Part shown: positions 38,208-47,330 of the stretch, one piece after another
Position numbering within the stretch: position 1 is the first letter of the stretch
Layout of the letters: each line of letters starts with the position of its first letter
NCBI RefSeq assembly: GCF_008704655.1
Contig: NZ_CP023688.1
Location: 8,373,001 to 8,437,000, forward strand
DNA length: 64,000 nucleotides
Direction: 5' to 3'
Origin: Streptomyces rimosus
Lineage (GTDB): Bacteria > Actinomycetota > Actinomycetes > Streptomycetales > Streptomycetaceae
Translations under genes and position numbers: made by a program
The notes under the pieces: model-generated
What the model was told of the DNA's origin: nothing
The model's database searches: none
The model's input: the letters and a program-made list of their open reading frames with translations, nothing else

Positions 38208-39053
38208 TCAGACGGCGGGACCGGTTGTGGTGCCGGGGGCCGCTTCTTCTTCGAAGACGGGGGCGCGCTCTCCCGCTTCGACGCGTAGAGGGAGGTGGTT
38301 CTCCCGGGGCGGCAGGGGGCAGGGGAAGGCCGCCGAGAACACGTGGTGGGGAATCAAGGCCCGGTTGAAGTCGATACGGGCCGTATCCGTGGTGTGCCGG
38401 GGCCGGGGCAGGATCAGCCACCGGCCCATGCCGGGCGTGTCCGTGCCGCTGGTGTCGTCGGTGAACGTGATCAGCAGGGTGTCGCTGCCCACATCGAACG
38501 CCCGGAGCGTGTGCCGCTCGCCTTGCAGATCGAAGACGAAGTCACCAGGGGCCGGGAGGGTGTCCCGCATGCTGGGGCTGGTCAGCCGGGTCACCTCCAG
38601 GAGGCGTCCGGCGTCCGCCGGGCGGTACTCCGCCTTGACGGCCCAGGCCGGGTCCCACGGCCACGCCTCGATTTCGCGCAGGCCGACGAGGGTGGGCGCA
38701 GCCGGATCCCACACGGCCAGGGCATGGGCTCCCCGCAGTTCCTCGATGGTGCCGCGCCGCCCGCCGGGGAAGGACAGGCGGCTGGCGCTGGTCAGTTCCA
38801 CCGTGCCGTCCACGGCGTGGCCATCGACGGATACGTCCTCCGCCCGGGCCGCGGTCAGCGTCAGGCTTCCCGAGAAGCCGGTGGACGTCCACCGTCCCGG
38901 AACCTCGGGGACTTCCTGCCCCGGTTCCGTGATCGGCCGATGGGCGATCAGGCTCGCTTTCCCTTCCGGGCCCGCAATCTCCTCCCATCGGCTCTGGCGC
39001 CACTTGTCGTACCCGGTCAACGCGCCGTCGCTACCGAAGCAATCGCTGGACAC
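38208..39053 (-). CDS. DUF1684 family protein
   Basis: 281 aa. The C-terminal half shows the family pattern RWLILPRPRHTTDTARIDFN with NRALIPHHVFSAAFPCPLPPRENHLPL. The N-terminal half has WRQSRWEEIAGPEGKASLI. Function unknown. GTG 39053 has AGAGGAG at a good distance. Forms a two-gene leftward unit with the SnoaL-like gene inside the transposon; both look intact, unlike the transposition genes. Confidence 0.8.
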   Translation of the reverse strand: MSSDCFGSDGALTGYDKWRQSRWEEIAGPEGKASLIAHRPITEPGQEVPEVPGRWTSTGFSGSLTLTAARAEDVSVDGHAVDGTVELTSASRLSFPGGRRGTIEELRGAHALAVWDPAAPTLVGLREIEAWPWDPAWAVKAEYRPADAGRLLEVTRLTSPSMRDTLPAPGDFVFDLQGERHTLRAFDVGSDTLLITFTDDTSGTDTPGMGRWLILPRPRHTTDTARIDFNRALIPHHVFSAAFPCPLPPRENHLPLRVEAGERAPVFEEEAAPGTTTGPAV

Positions 39054-39446
39054 TGTGTTCTCCTCTGTAGGCGGCGGTCACCCGCGACCGCCGTCAGGAC
39101 TTACCGCCGGCCGGGAACCCCGACCGGTTCGACGGCCGGTCGATGGTCGCCGCATGCCGTCATGTGGCGCGTCTCCGCGCACGCCCGACCGTCGCGGTCC
39201 GACCGGTCGTGTCGATGGTTCGGATGGTTCGCTCGCCCCGGGAACATAAGCAAAGCTGCTTGCTGTTACGGCAAATGCGGGAAGGGCGCCGTGCTGGTGA
39301 TCGCGCTCTGACATCACCCTGGAGAACACGATCTCCGGGGGCCGCGCGATGTGCTGAACTGGCCCGGGAACTTGCGGCGGCGTCGACGCGGTCGCCGCCA
39401 TGTCGCCGGACGCGACACCGCCATCGCGGAGGCCCCGGCCCTGGAG
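39054..39446. other. Upstream region of DUF1684 gene
   Basis: No gene. A locally AT-richer patch contains the inverted repeat AGCAA-AGCTGC-TTGCT (39249-39264), a candidate operator for the leftward unit. Coding-like scraps in several frames near 39340 (ELARELAAASTR) belong to the relic that follows. Confidence 0.35.
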
Positions 39447-39729
39447 ATGCTGGTCACCCTCGACATGCCGGGCAAGGTCGCCGACTTCCTCCGCGCCACC
39501 GAGCTGGAGGCCGCCGAGCTCGCAGCGCTCGCTCAGGGGGTAGTCGTGCGGCGCGGTCAGGGCTATACCCTGCGCGTCACCGCAGTCCCGACCGTGCGCT
39601 GCCGGCTCCTCGCCCTCTGCCAACCGCTCGACGGCGGCCAGGGCGTGCCCACGGTCCCGGCCCAGGGCAAGGCCCGCCGCGAGTACGAGAACCGGATCAG
39701 CACCCTCGTGCCGACCGAATCGTGCTCGT
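39447..39729 (+). pseudogene. Relic ORF ending in repeat R2
   Basis: From MLVTLDMPGKVADFLRATEL the frame runs through GQGYTLRV (repeat R2), then NRISTL and straight on through the right inverted repeat into the reductase 3' half, making a chimeric open frame. The 5' part appears in other frames, so the gene is broken. Family unknown. Confidence 0.4.
39555..39709 (+). repeat. Internal repeat R2
   Basis: Second copy of the GQGYTLRV-coding repeat (see R1 at 37068-37222). It ends about 20 bp before the right inverted repeat. Confidence 0.6.
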
Positions 39730-39767
39730 TCTCACCGGGGCCCCCGTACGTCAACTACTCACACCCG
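39730..39767 (-). repeat. Right terminal inverted repeat of Tn3-like element
   Basis: The complement reads CGGGTGTGAGTAGTTG then ACGTAC; 16 identical bases to the left end plus further matches over about 38 bp. Confidence 0.85.
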
Positions 39768-39772
39768 GAGGA
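39768..39772. repeat. Target-site duplication, right copy (GAGGA)
   Basis: Direct copy of 34714-34718. Joining 34718 to 39773 restores GQIEENPRQLGRDHLDVVNL, the expected reductase sequence. Confidence 0.85.
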
Positions 39773-40311
39773 GAACCCGCGCCAGCTCGGCCGCGACCAC
39801 CTGGACGTGGTGAACCTGCGCATCGTCGGCATCGATTCCATCGCCGAACGCTTCGGCGCACTCGCCGAACTGCGCGCGGCCGGCCTCATCCGCCACCTGG
39901 GCCTGTCCAACGTCCGCCCCCACCACCTCGCCGAGGCCCGGACCATCGCACCGGTGGTCTGCGTACAGAACATGTACGGGATGGGCGCATCGCCCGAGCA
40001 GAAGAAGTTCCTGCGCAACTGCGGTGAGCAGCGCATCGCGTTCGTGCCGTTCTGCTCGATCGCCGGCCCCGGACGCGAAGGGGGCGCGACCGCCGACGAC
40101 AGCCGGGAGGTGCGCGCCATCGCCCGCCCCCCACGGAGTCAGCGCGGCCCAGGTACGGCTGGCGTGGGCCCTGCACCAGGGGCCCCACGTCCTGGTCATC
40201 CCCGGTACCGGCGGCCTCGACCATCTCGCCCAGAACGTGGCCGCCGGTGCTCTGCCCTTGTCCGCGGACGAACTCGCTGTCCTGGACGCACTCCACCACG
40301 AGAACGCCTGA
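39773..40311 (+). pseudogene. Aldo/keto reductase, 3' half, split by transposon
   Basis: Continues the gene cut at 34718: NPRQLGRDHLDVVNLRIVG, ALAELRAAGLIRHLGLSNVR, VCVQNMYGM, RIAFVPFCSIAG. In a C run near 40130 one extra base shifts the frame. The end HGVSAAQVRLAWALHQGP, VIPGTGGLDHLAQN, LDALHHENA is in the next frame. Together with the 5' half it would make a reductase of about 300 aa. Confidence 0.85.
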
Positions 40312-40353
40312 GCGAGACCCCGCGGGATGCCGATCCCCTTCTGCTGATCGGCG

Positions 40354-40458
40354 GGTGCGCACGTTACGCCGTGCGCACCTGGTGGGGCCGGTTCGCCGAG
40401 GTGGCCGGCCCTGGCCGGCCGCCTGCGACGTCCACCGGCCGAGGGCCCTCGGCCGGTG
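40354..40458. terminator. Two strong hairpins after the reductase relic
   Basis: GGTGCGCAC-8 nt-GTGCGCACC (40354-40379) and a perfect 26-bp palindrome (40433-40458, arms CACCGGCCGAGGG). Candidate terminators, 43 and 122 bp after the stop. Confidence 0.55.
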
Positions 40459-40527
40459 CGCGGCCACCACCGGCAGCACGCCGACGTTTCGGCGTCCCCC
40501 GAAAGAACCGGCGTCTACCGTCCAGCC

Positions 40528-40986
40528 ATGAGTCCGCACACCTACGCCACCCACCTGCACTGGAACGGTTCCACCGCCGCCGGCATCCGCTCCTACTCCC
40601 GTGACCACGTCGCCACCGCACCACCCGCGGACGCGGAGGTGGCACTGAGCGCGGACCCGGCGTTCCGGGGCGACGCCGGGCGGCTCAATCCCGAACAACT
40701 CGTCGTCATGGCCGCCTCGTCGTGTCAGATGCTGTCGTTCCTCGGTGCCGCCGCCCGCGCCGGTATCGATGTGCTGTCGTACGACGACGAAGCGACCAGC
40801 CACCTCGACCTGACGGACGCTCCCGCACGCCTCGGAACGATCAGCCTGGCGGTCACCGTCACGGTGGCTGCCGGAACCGACGCGGCCAAGGTCCAGGAAG
40901 TGGCTGAACGGGCTCACCGCGCGTGCTACATCGCCAACTCGTTGTCGGTTCCTGTCGAAGTGACCACCACGGTGGTGGGCGAGTGA
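40528..40986 (+). CDS. OsmC-family peroxiredoxin-like protein
   Basis: 152 aa OsmC/Ohr-superfamily protein (thiol-based reduction of organic hydroperoxides). The two family Cys are in VVMAASSCQMLSFLGAAA and AERAHRACYIANSL. N-terminal HLHWNGSTAAGIRSYSRDH and C-terminal VEVTTTVVGE are usual for the YhfA/OsmC-like branch. ATG 40528 has only a weak ribosome site; the frame is open upstream to 40456. Confidence 0.85.
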   Translation: MSPHTYATHLHWNGSTAAGIRSYSRDHVATAPPADAEVALSADPAFRGDAGRLNPEQLVVMAASSCQMLSFLGAAARAGIDVLSYDDEATSHLDLTDAPARLGTISLAVTVTVAAGTDAAKVQEVAERAHRACYIANSLSVPVEVTTTVVGE

Positions 40987-41027
40987 TCCGCCGACCGTGG
41001 CGCTGAGCCGGCCACAGCCTCACCCGG

Positions 41028-41380
41028 ACCGAGGCGCACGCCTGGTGTGCCGACTTCGCCGGCTGGGTGTGGTGGAAGAACGGTGACGGCGGCAAGATGC
41101 ACAAGCTCGACGACCTGGCGTCCAGCTTCACCAAGTGCGCCCCGAGGCACTCCAAACCGAAGGCCGGCGACGCGATCCGCTACAACCAGCACACCGCGAC
41201 CGTCGCGGACGACCACGTGGCGAACGTGGTACGGATCTCCGGCTCGAAGATCACCGTGGTGGGCGGCAACCAGGGCACCCCGGGCAGCGTGAGCACCCGC
41301 ACCTGAGCTCCTACAAGGTCGGCAGCTGGGCCAACAGCGCCCAGAAGATCAGCGATTACGTCACTTCGGCGGCCGACTGA
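41028..41380 (+). pseudogene. CHAP-domain protein relic
   Basis: EAHAWCADFAGWVWWKNGDG carries the CHAP amidase catalytic Cys, and KAGDAIRYNQHTATVADDHV the His region; no start or signal peptide is left at the 5' side. After GNQGTPGSVSTRT the frame stops, and the natural end SSYKVGSWANSAQKISDYV follows in another frame. Truncated and frameshifted cell-wall hydrolase-like gene. Confidence 0.65.
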
Positions 41381-41446
41381 CCGGGCGCAGGTGACCCGCC
41401 GCGTTCCCGGAGTGGCGGGCCACCGGCCTCGGCGCGTCCGGCGTCG

Positions 41447-41797
41447 TCATGACCTGTGGGGGGCTTTCGCGGGTGCGCCCGCGGGTCCCTCGTATGCGGT
41501 GCCGAGTGCTTTGAGCTCGGTGCCGTTCGGGCCGGTCCTGTAATGGGTCACCGTGCCGGGTTTTTTGTTTTCGCCGAGCAGATCCGCCCACGTCGCATAG
41601 GCGCCGATCGATTGGTTCACGCAGAGGCCGATCACGAGGAAGATCGCCAGCTGGGTTGCGAGCAAGAGGCCGACGCGGCCGAGGACCGAGCGCCAGGAGC
41701 GCTTGGACAGGCGCGGCCACAGCCAGACGGTGAGAACGAAAAGTGCTGCCGCGGACAGTACGGCCAGGAGCAGCACTTTTTTGCTGGTGAGCTCCAT
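41447..41797 (-). pseudogene. Truncated membrane esterase, N-terminal part only
   Basis: 116 codons: MELTSKKVLLLAVLSAAALF, then WRSVLGRVGLLLATQLAIFL and NQSIGAYATWADLLGE. This is the two- to three-helix N-terminus seen in streptomycete alpha/beta-hydrolase-fold esterases, but the frame ends at APAKAPHRS and no hydrolase domain follows. It could also be a genuine short membrane protein; I favour truncation. Confidence 0.5.
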
Positions 41798-42033
41798 GCG
41801 GTGCTTTCTTTTGGGCGGTCGGGTCCACGCGGTGGAGAAGCGGATGATGTCTGGCCGGGTAGATGACGGGAGGCGGCGGGATGGTTGCGTGGCATGCGTC
41901 ACTTTGGCTGCGCGGCCTTGTCGCACCTTCGCGCGACGACTGGAAAGGCGCTCTCGGAAATGTCCTCTAACATGGCTGTGCCAACTGCCGATGGGCAATT
42001 GCGGGAGGGCAAGGTGCGGAGGACGAGAGCACG

Positions 42034-42705
42034 GTGAGGATTCGGCCGTGGGTCCCGGTATCGAGGTTGCCGGCGACGGCGCTGTACGTCATGGTGCTCG
42101 CCGCCACCGCCGCCTGGCTGGCCGCCCAGTCGCCCCACAAGCAGGAGCGCTTCATCCGTCACAACAGCAGCAATGTGCACCACCTCGAAGGCGGTGAGTG
42201 GTGGACGCTGCTGACCAGTAGCCTGGTGGTCGACGGGGTTCCCGTGCTGCTCGGTATCGGCGCGGTGGCCGCGGCGCTCGGACGCGCCGAGTGGCGCTGG
42301 GGCAGTGCGCGCGGTCTGGGTGTCTTCTTCTTCGGGCATGTGGCGGCGACCTTGCTCACGCAGGGCGTCGTGTGGCTGATGCGGCTCGCGCACATGCCGG
42401 GCGCCCTGGCCCGTATGAAGGACGTCGGCATCAGCTACGGCCTGGTGGCCACCGTCGCGTGCCTGCTGGCCCTGGGCGGCGAGCGCGCCCGGCGCTACGG
42501 CTTGCCGGCCCTGGCCGTGATCCTGGCCGTCGCGTGGACGGTCAACCAGGAACTGGCCGATGCGGGGCACCTGGTGGCACTGGGGCTCGGCGTCCTGGCC
42601 TCGCGTACCCGCTGGCTCCGGGACGGGCCTGCCGGGCGAAGCAGCAGCCGCCCGGCTGATTCCGGGGCGTGTAACGCCTTCGTGGAACAGTCGAGAAGCG
42701 GCTGA
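42034..42705 (+). CDS. Rhomboid-like integral membrane protein
   Basis: 223 aa, about six hydrophobic helices: TALYVMVLAATAAWLAA, FFFGHVAATLLTQGVVW (His in helix), SYGLVATVACLLAL, DAGHLVALGLGVLA (His). The layout resembles the rhomboid-like family of actinobacteria, but the GxSG serine motif is replaced by GISYG, so protease activity is uncertain. GTG 42034 has GGAGGAC upstream. The stop lies inside a 46-bp sequence repeated after the synthetase gene. Confidence 0.65.
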   Translation: MRIRPWVPVSRLPATALYVMVLAATAAWLAAQSPHKQERFIRHNSSNVHHLEGGEWWTLLTSSLVVDGVPVLLGIGAVAAALGRAEWRWGSARGLGVFFFGHVAATLLTQGVVWLMRLAHMPGALARMKDVGISYGLVATVACLLALGGERARRYGLPALAVILAVAWTVNQELADAGHLVALGLGVLASRTRWLRDGPAGRSSSRPADSGACNAFVEQSRSG

Positions 42706-42742
42706 TACATGCCCTCCGGGCGGTCGCAACACCGAGCTGTCC
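42697..42742 (+). repeat. Imperfect direct repeat, left copy, flanking pls
   Basis: About 46 bp, some 80 percent identical by eye to 47411-47456, with the exact core GGCTGATACATGC (42700-42712). It includes the last codons and stop of the rhomboid-like gene. Confidence 0.55.
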
Positions 42743-43100
42743 GACTGGTCGGCAGGGGGCGGCCCCCGGCGCCGTCCCATCCCTCGGCCAGGGGTCGTCT
42801 CATTCCCCGGGGACGGAAAGCGAGACCTGCCTTCTGTATGGCCGGCGTAAGAATTCCTCACCTTCCCATGAGCGGCCATAGCGAACGTTTCTAAGAACGG
42901 TTCTTATTCTTTGCCCGCTCTTGGATGCGTCTCGTGGTATGCCGCCGCTGGTCTCGTGGTCGCGCCACTCCGGCGGAATCGGACCACATTTTGCAGAATG
43001 TTGGTGCGGAACTGTAAACGCCGCCTCGGCGTGAACTCTCTATACGGTCGGATGCCCACAGGGGCATTCGACCGTCTGCACGCTGAACCAAAGGCTCTCG
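42706..43100. other. Promoter region of the synthetase gene
   Basis: 395 bp without a gene. Lower GC than the surroundings between 42850 and 43060. A TTGCAG (42991) and TGTAAA (43013) pair with a 16-bp gap is a possible promoter; low confidence. Confidence 0.35.
42892..42906. promoter_or_regulatory. Palindrome upstream of pls
   Basis: TAAGAAC-G-GTTCTTA, perfect 7-base arms about one central base, AT-rich for this genome, 195 bp before the synthetase start. Candidate operator. Confidence 0.4.
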
Positions 43101-46100
43101 ATGTTCCTGCCCCCTTCCCTGTTCACCCGCCCTCCCGCGGATACGAAACCGCCGGAAGCCGGTGCGCCCCGCCGGTCCGGTGCGGCGGTCTTCCGGGGCG
43201 CCCCGGCCCACCCGCCGCGGACCCTGCTCGATGTGCTGGACGCCTCCGTGTCCGCTCACCCCGAGGCGCCCGCCCTCGACACCGGGGGAGAGGTGCTCGA
43301 CTACCGCGCCCTGTCGGCGGAGGTCGGCCGACGTGCCCATGTCCTCATGACGCATGGCATCGGGCCCGGTGACCGGGTCGGAGTGCGGGTCGCCTCCGGC
43401 ACGGCGGAGCTGTATCTGTCCATCCTGGCCGTGCTGCGCAGCGGTGCCGCCTATGTGCCGGTCGACGCCGACGACCCGGACGAACGGGCGGCTTCGGTCT
43501 TCCGCGAGGCGGGAGTGTGCGCGGTGCTCGACGGCGCGGCCGAACCACGGCTCACGGCGGCCGACGGGGATGCCAACGCTTCCCCGAAACCCACCGCTTC
43601 CCCGCCCGATGGCACCACCGCGCCCCCCACCGCGTCCCCGGAAGACGACGCCTGGATCATCTTCACCTCCGGCTCGACCGGCGCGCCCAAAGGCGTCGCC
43701 GTCACCCACCGTGCCGCCGCGGCGTTCGTGGACGCCGAGGCGGAGCTGTTTCTGCGGGACGGCGGCCGGCCGCTGGGGCCCGGCGACCGGGTGCTGGCCG
43801 GACTGTCCGTGGCCTTCGACGCCTCCTGCGAGGAGATGTGGCTGGCCTGGCGGAACGGCGCGTGCCTGGTGCCCGCGCCGCGTTCGCTGGTGAAGGCGGG
43901 CCATGAGCTGGGGCCGTGGCTGGTCGAGCGCGGCATCACGGTGGTCTCCACGGTGCCGACGCTGGCCGCGCTGTGGCCGGACGAGGCCCTGGCGGCCGTA
44001 CGGCTGCTGATCGTGGGCGGCGAAGCCTGCCCCGCCGGGCTCGTGGAGCGCTTCGCCACCCCGGGCCGCGAGATGTGGAACACCTACGGGCCGACCGAGA
44101 CCACCGTCGTGGCCTGTGCCGAGCGCATGCTTCCCGGAGCGCCGGTACGGATCGGACTCCCGCTGGACGGCTGGGACCTGGCGGTCGTCGACGGCGGCGG
44201 AGCGCCGGTACCGTACGGCGCCCAGGGCGAGCTGGTCATCGCCGGCGCGGGCCTGGCCCGCTATCTCGACCGTGCCAAGGACGCCGAGCGTTTCGGCCCC
44301 TGCCCGGCGCTCGACGCGCGGCGTGCCTACCGTACGGGAGACGTGGTACGGGCCGAACCCGAAGGGCTGGTCTACGTCGGACGCGTCGACGACCAGGTCA
44401 AGGTGGGCGGCCGGCGGATCGAACTGGGGGAGATCGACGCGGCGTTGGCCGGGCTGGACGGAGTCCGCGGGGCCGCCGCCGCGGTGCGGACCACCCCGTC
44501 CGGCGGGCGGATCCTGGTCGGTTACGTGGTGACGGAGGACCGGCCCGGTACGGATACGGGCTTCAGCCCCGAGTCGGCGCGCAAGGTCCTGGCGGACCGG
44601 CTCCCCGCCGCGCTGGTGCCCGTACTGGCCGAGGTCGCCGAGCTGCCCACCCGTACCTCCGGAAAGGTGGACCGCGACGCGCTGCCCTGGCCACTGCCCG
44701 TGGCGGCCTCCGGAGGCCCGGACGCGGAGAAGGAGAGCAGGGGAGCCGCGGAGGATGACGCACCGCGCGATGCTCTCCGTGGCACCGCCGCTCGCCTCGC
44801 CGACGCATGGCAAGAGCTGCTGGGCGTACGGCCCGACGCGGACAGCGACTTCTTCGCTCTGGGCGGCAGCAGCCTGAGCGCCGCCCAACTGGCCTCTCGG
44901 CTGCGCACCGACTACCCCGGCATCTCGGTGGCCGACCTCTACCGGCGACCGGTGCTACGGGAAATGGCCGCACACCTGGAGACACTGGCACCCGCCGGTA
45001 CGGAGGCCACCGGCAACGGAAGAACCCACGACAGTGCAGCCGAAGCGATAGGCCCCGGCAAGGGGCTCGACAAACGACAAACAGATCGTCGAGAGACGGG
45101 CCCGGGACGTACGGGCCCCGGCCGTGCAGGCGTCGTGCCGCGCCGTACCGGCGCCTTCCAGATCGTCGTCCAGACCCTTCTGTACGGCCTGACCGGGCTG
45201 CGCGTCGCGGTCGGGCTGGCCGCCGCCGACAACGTACTCGGGCTGCTGGCCCCGCAGACCTGGGCGCCGCACACCTCCTGGTGGGTGGTCTTCACCGGCT
45301 GGCTGGTGCTGCTGAGCGCCCCGTCCCGGTTCGTCATCGGCGCGCTGGCCGCCCGTGTGCTCACCCGCTCCATCACCCCGGGCACGTACCCCCGGGGCGG
45401 ACGGGTCCATCTGCGGCTGTGGACCGCCGAGCGGACAGTGGCGGCGTTCGGGGTGCCCGCGCTGCTGGGCACGCCGTGGGCGCGGCTGTACGCACGGGCC
45501 CTGGGCTGCCGCGTGGGCGCCGATGTGGCGCTGCACGCCATGCCCCCGGTGACGGGGCTGGCCGAGCTGGGCGAGCGCGCGAGCGTGGAGCCGGAAGCCG
45601 ATGTGTCCGGCTGGTGGCTGGACCAGGACGTGCTTCGCGTCGGTGCCGTTTCCGTGGGGGCGGGTGCCCGGGTGGGGCACCGCTCGACGCTGATGCCCGG
45701 CGCCGTGCTGGGCCCCGGCGCCGAACTGGCGCCCGGCGGCTGCCTGGACGGCATCGCACCCGCCGGGGAAGCCTGGGCCGGCTCGCCCGCCCGGCCCGCC
45801 GAGGAGGAGGACGCGCGTACGGCGGGCAGCGACTGGCCCGCTTCCCGCCCGCCCCGCTCCCGGCGCTGGGCCGCCGCTTACGCACTGACCTTGGGCGTAC
45901 TGCCCGTACTGCCGCTGCTGGCCGCACTGCCCGCGCTCGCCGGCGTCTACGTGCTGGTGCGCGACTGCGCGACGCTCTCCGACGCGGCACTGCGCCTGTT
46001 CGCCGCGGCCCCCGCGATCGCCGTCGTCACCACGGTGTGCTGGATTCTGCTGGTCGCCGCCGTGGTCCGGCTGCTGGGGCGCGGCATCCGGCCGGGTACG

Positions 46101-47330
46101 TATCCGGTACGCGGCCCGGTGGCCTGGCGTGCCTGGCTGGTCACCCGGCTGCTGAACGGCACCAGGAGCAGCCTCTTCCCGCTGTACGCGAGCCTGGCCA
46201 CCCCGATGTGGCTGCGGCTGCTCGGCGCCCGGGTCGGCCGGCGCGCCGAGATCTCCACCGTGCTGCCGCTGCCGTCCCTGCTCACCGTCGCGGACGGTGC
46301 CTTCCTCGCCGACGACACCCTGGTGGCACCGTACGAACTGCGCGGCGGCTGGCTGCGTCTGGGCACCGCACGTGTCGGACGGCGGGCGTTCGTCGGCAAC
46401 TCCGGGATCGTCGGCCCCGGCCGGGAGGTCCCGGACCAGGCGCTGATCGGCGTGCTGTCGGATGCGCCCGCGCACAGCAAGCCCGGTTCGTCGTGGCTGG
46501 GGCGCCCCGCGCTACCGCTGCCGCGGATTCCCACGTCCGCCGACCCGGGCCGCACCTTCGAGCCGCCGCGCCGGCTGGTGCTGGCGCGGGCGGCCGTCGA
46601 GCTGTGCCGGGTGCTGCCGCTGATGTGCTCGGTGATGCTGGCCGAAGCGGTACTGATCGGTGAGCAGTACGCCTTGAGCGACGGCGGGTTCGGGTGGGCG
46701 GCACTGCTGGGCGGGGCGCTGCTGCTGCCCTGCGCCCTGCTGGCCGCGCTGCTGGCGACTGCCTCCAAGTGGCTGCTGGTCGGACGGTTCCGGCCGGGCG
46801 AGCATCCGCTGTGGTCGTCTTTCGTGTGGCGCAACGAGCTGTACGACACGTTCGTGGAATCACTGGCCGTACCGTGGATGGCCGGCGCCTTCACCGGCAC
46901 GCCCGTGCTGAACTGGTGGCTGCGCAGCCTGGGAGCCCGTATCGGGCGCGGCGTGTGGTGCGACACGTACTGGCTGCCGGAAACCGATCTGGTCACCCTC
47001 GGGGACGGCGTCAGCGTCAACCGTGGCTGTGTGCTGCAGACGCATCTGTTCCACGACCGGATCATGCGGCTGGACGCCGTACACCTCGCGGCGGGCGCCT
47101 CACTGGGCCCGCACGGGATCGCGCTGCCGGGCAGTACGGTCGGCGAGCAGGCCGCCGTCGGGCCGGCGTCCCTGGTGATGCGCGGCGAGAGCGTTCCGGC
47201 CGGCACCCGGTGGGCGGGCAACCCGATCGCCGGTGAACGCCACGGCGCGGTGCTGCCGCCGCGTGACGGGACACCGGAGGCTCTGCCGTCGGGTAGCGGG
47301 AGGGCCCTCGTGGCGCGCCGCGCCTCCTGA
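43101..47330 (+). CDS. pls: Epsilon-poly-L-lysine synthetase-like NRPS (Pls family)
   Basis: 1409 aa membrane NRPS that joins one amino acid into a homopolymer. Order: adenylation domain (about 40-525; FTSGSTGAPKG near 187), carrier domain with phosphopantetheine Ser591 (LGGSSLSAAQL), then from about residue 690 six or so membrane helices separating three hexapeptide-like C domains that act as condensation units in Pls. Aligning core motifs to GrsA gives the code D240 A241 E244 S283 I304 G306 T328 V336 V337 K522, i.e. DAESIGTVVK, a lysine-type pocket. No thioesterase or canonical condensation domain. AAAGG precedes ATG 43101. Slightly longer than the roughly 1,320 aa I recall for S. albulus Pls. 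Confidence 0.88.
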   Translation: MFLPPSLFTRPPADTKPPEAGAPRRSGAAVFRGAPAHPPRTLLDVLDASVSAHPEAPALDTGGEVLDYRALSAEVGRRAHVLMTHGIGPGDRVGVRVASGTAELYLSILAVLRSGAAYVPVDADDPDERAASVFREAGVCAVLDGAAEPRLTAADGDANASPKPTASPPDGTTAPPTASPEDDAWIIFTSGSTGAPKGVAVTHRAAAAFVDAEAELFLRDGGRPLGPGDRVLAGLSVAFDASCEEMWLAWRNGACLVPAPRSLVKAGHELGPWLVERGITVVSTVPTLAALWPDEALAAVRLLIVGGEACPAGLVERFATPGREMWNTYGPTETTVVACAERMLPGAPVRIGLPLDGWDLAVVDGGGAPVPYGAQGELVIAGAGLARYLDRAKDAERFGPCPALDARRAYRTGDVVRAEPEGLVYVGRVDDQVKVGGRRIELGEIDAALAGLDGVRGAAAAVRTTPSGGRILVGYVVTEDRPGTDTGFSPESARKVLADRLPAALVPVLAEVAELPTRTSGKVDRDALPWPLPVAASGGPDAEKESRGAAEDDAPRDALRGTAARLADAWQELLGVRPDADSDFFALGGSSLSAAQLASRLRTDYPGISVADLYRRPVLREMAAHLETLAPAGTEATGNGRTHDSAAEAIGPGKGLDKRQTDRRETGPGRTGPGRAGVVPRRTGAFQIVVQTLLYGLTGLRVAVGLAAADNVLGLLAPQTWAPHTSWWVVFTGWLVLLSAPSRFVIGALAARVLTRSITPGTYPRGGRVHLRLWTAERTVAAFGVPALLGTPWARLYARALGCRVGADVALHAMPPVTGLAELGERASVEPEADVSGWWLDQDVLRVGAVSVGAGARVGHRSTLMPGAVLGPGAELAPGGCLDGIAPAGEAWAGSPARPAEEEDARTAGSDWPASRPPRSRRWAAAYALTLGVLPVLPLLAALPALAGVYVLVRDCATLSDAALRLFAAAPAIAVVTTVCWILLVAAVVRLLGRGIRPGTYPVRGPVAWRAWLVTRLLNGTRSSLFPLYASLATPMWLRLLGARVGRRAEISTVLPLPSLLTVADGAFLADDTLVAPYELRGGWLRLGTARVGRRAFVGNSGIVGPGREVPDQALIGVLSDAPAHSKPGSSWLGRPALPLPRIPTSADPGRTFEPPRRLVLARAAVELCRVLPLMCSVMLAEAVLIGEQYALSDGGFGWAALLGGALLLPCALLAALLATASKWLLVGRFRPGEHPLWSSFVWRNELYDTFVESLAVPWMAGAFTGTPVLNWWLRSLGARIGRGVWCDTYWLPETDLVTLGDGVSVNRGCVLQTHLFHDRIMRLDAVHLAAGASLGPHGIALPGSTVGEQAAVGPASLVMRGESVPAGTRWAGNPIAGERHGAVLPPRDGTPEALPSGSGRALVARRAS

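Noticed and set aside
39351..40604. A 417-codon open frame running from the relic ORF through the transposon end into the reductase
   Set aside because: It is an accidental fusion made by the insertion and carries the reductase frameshift; not a real gene.
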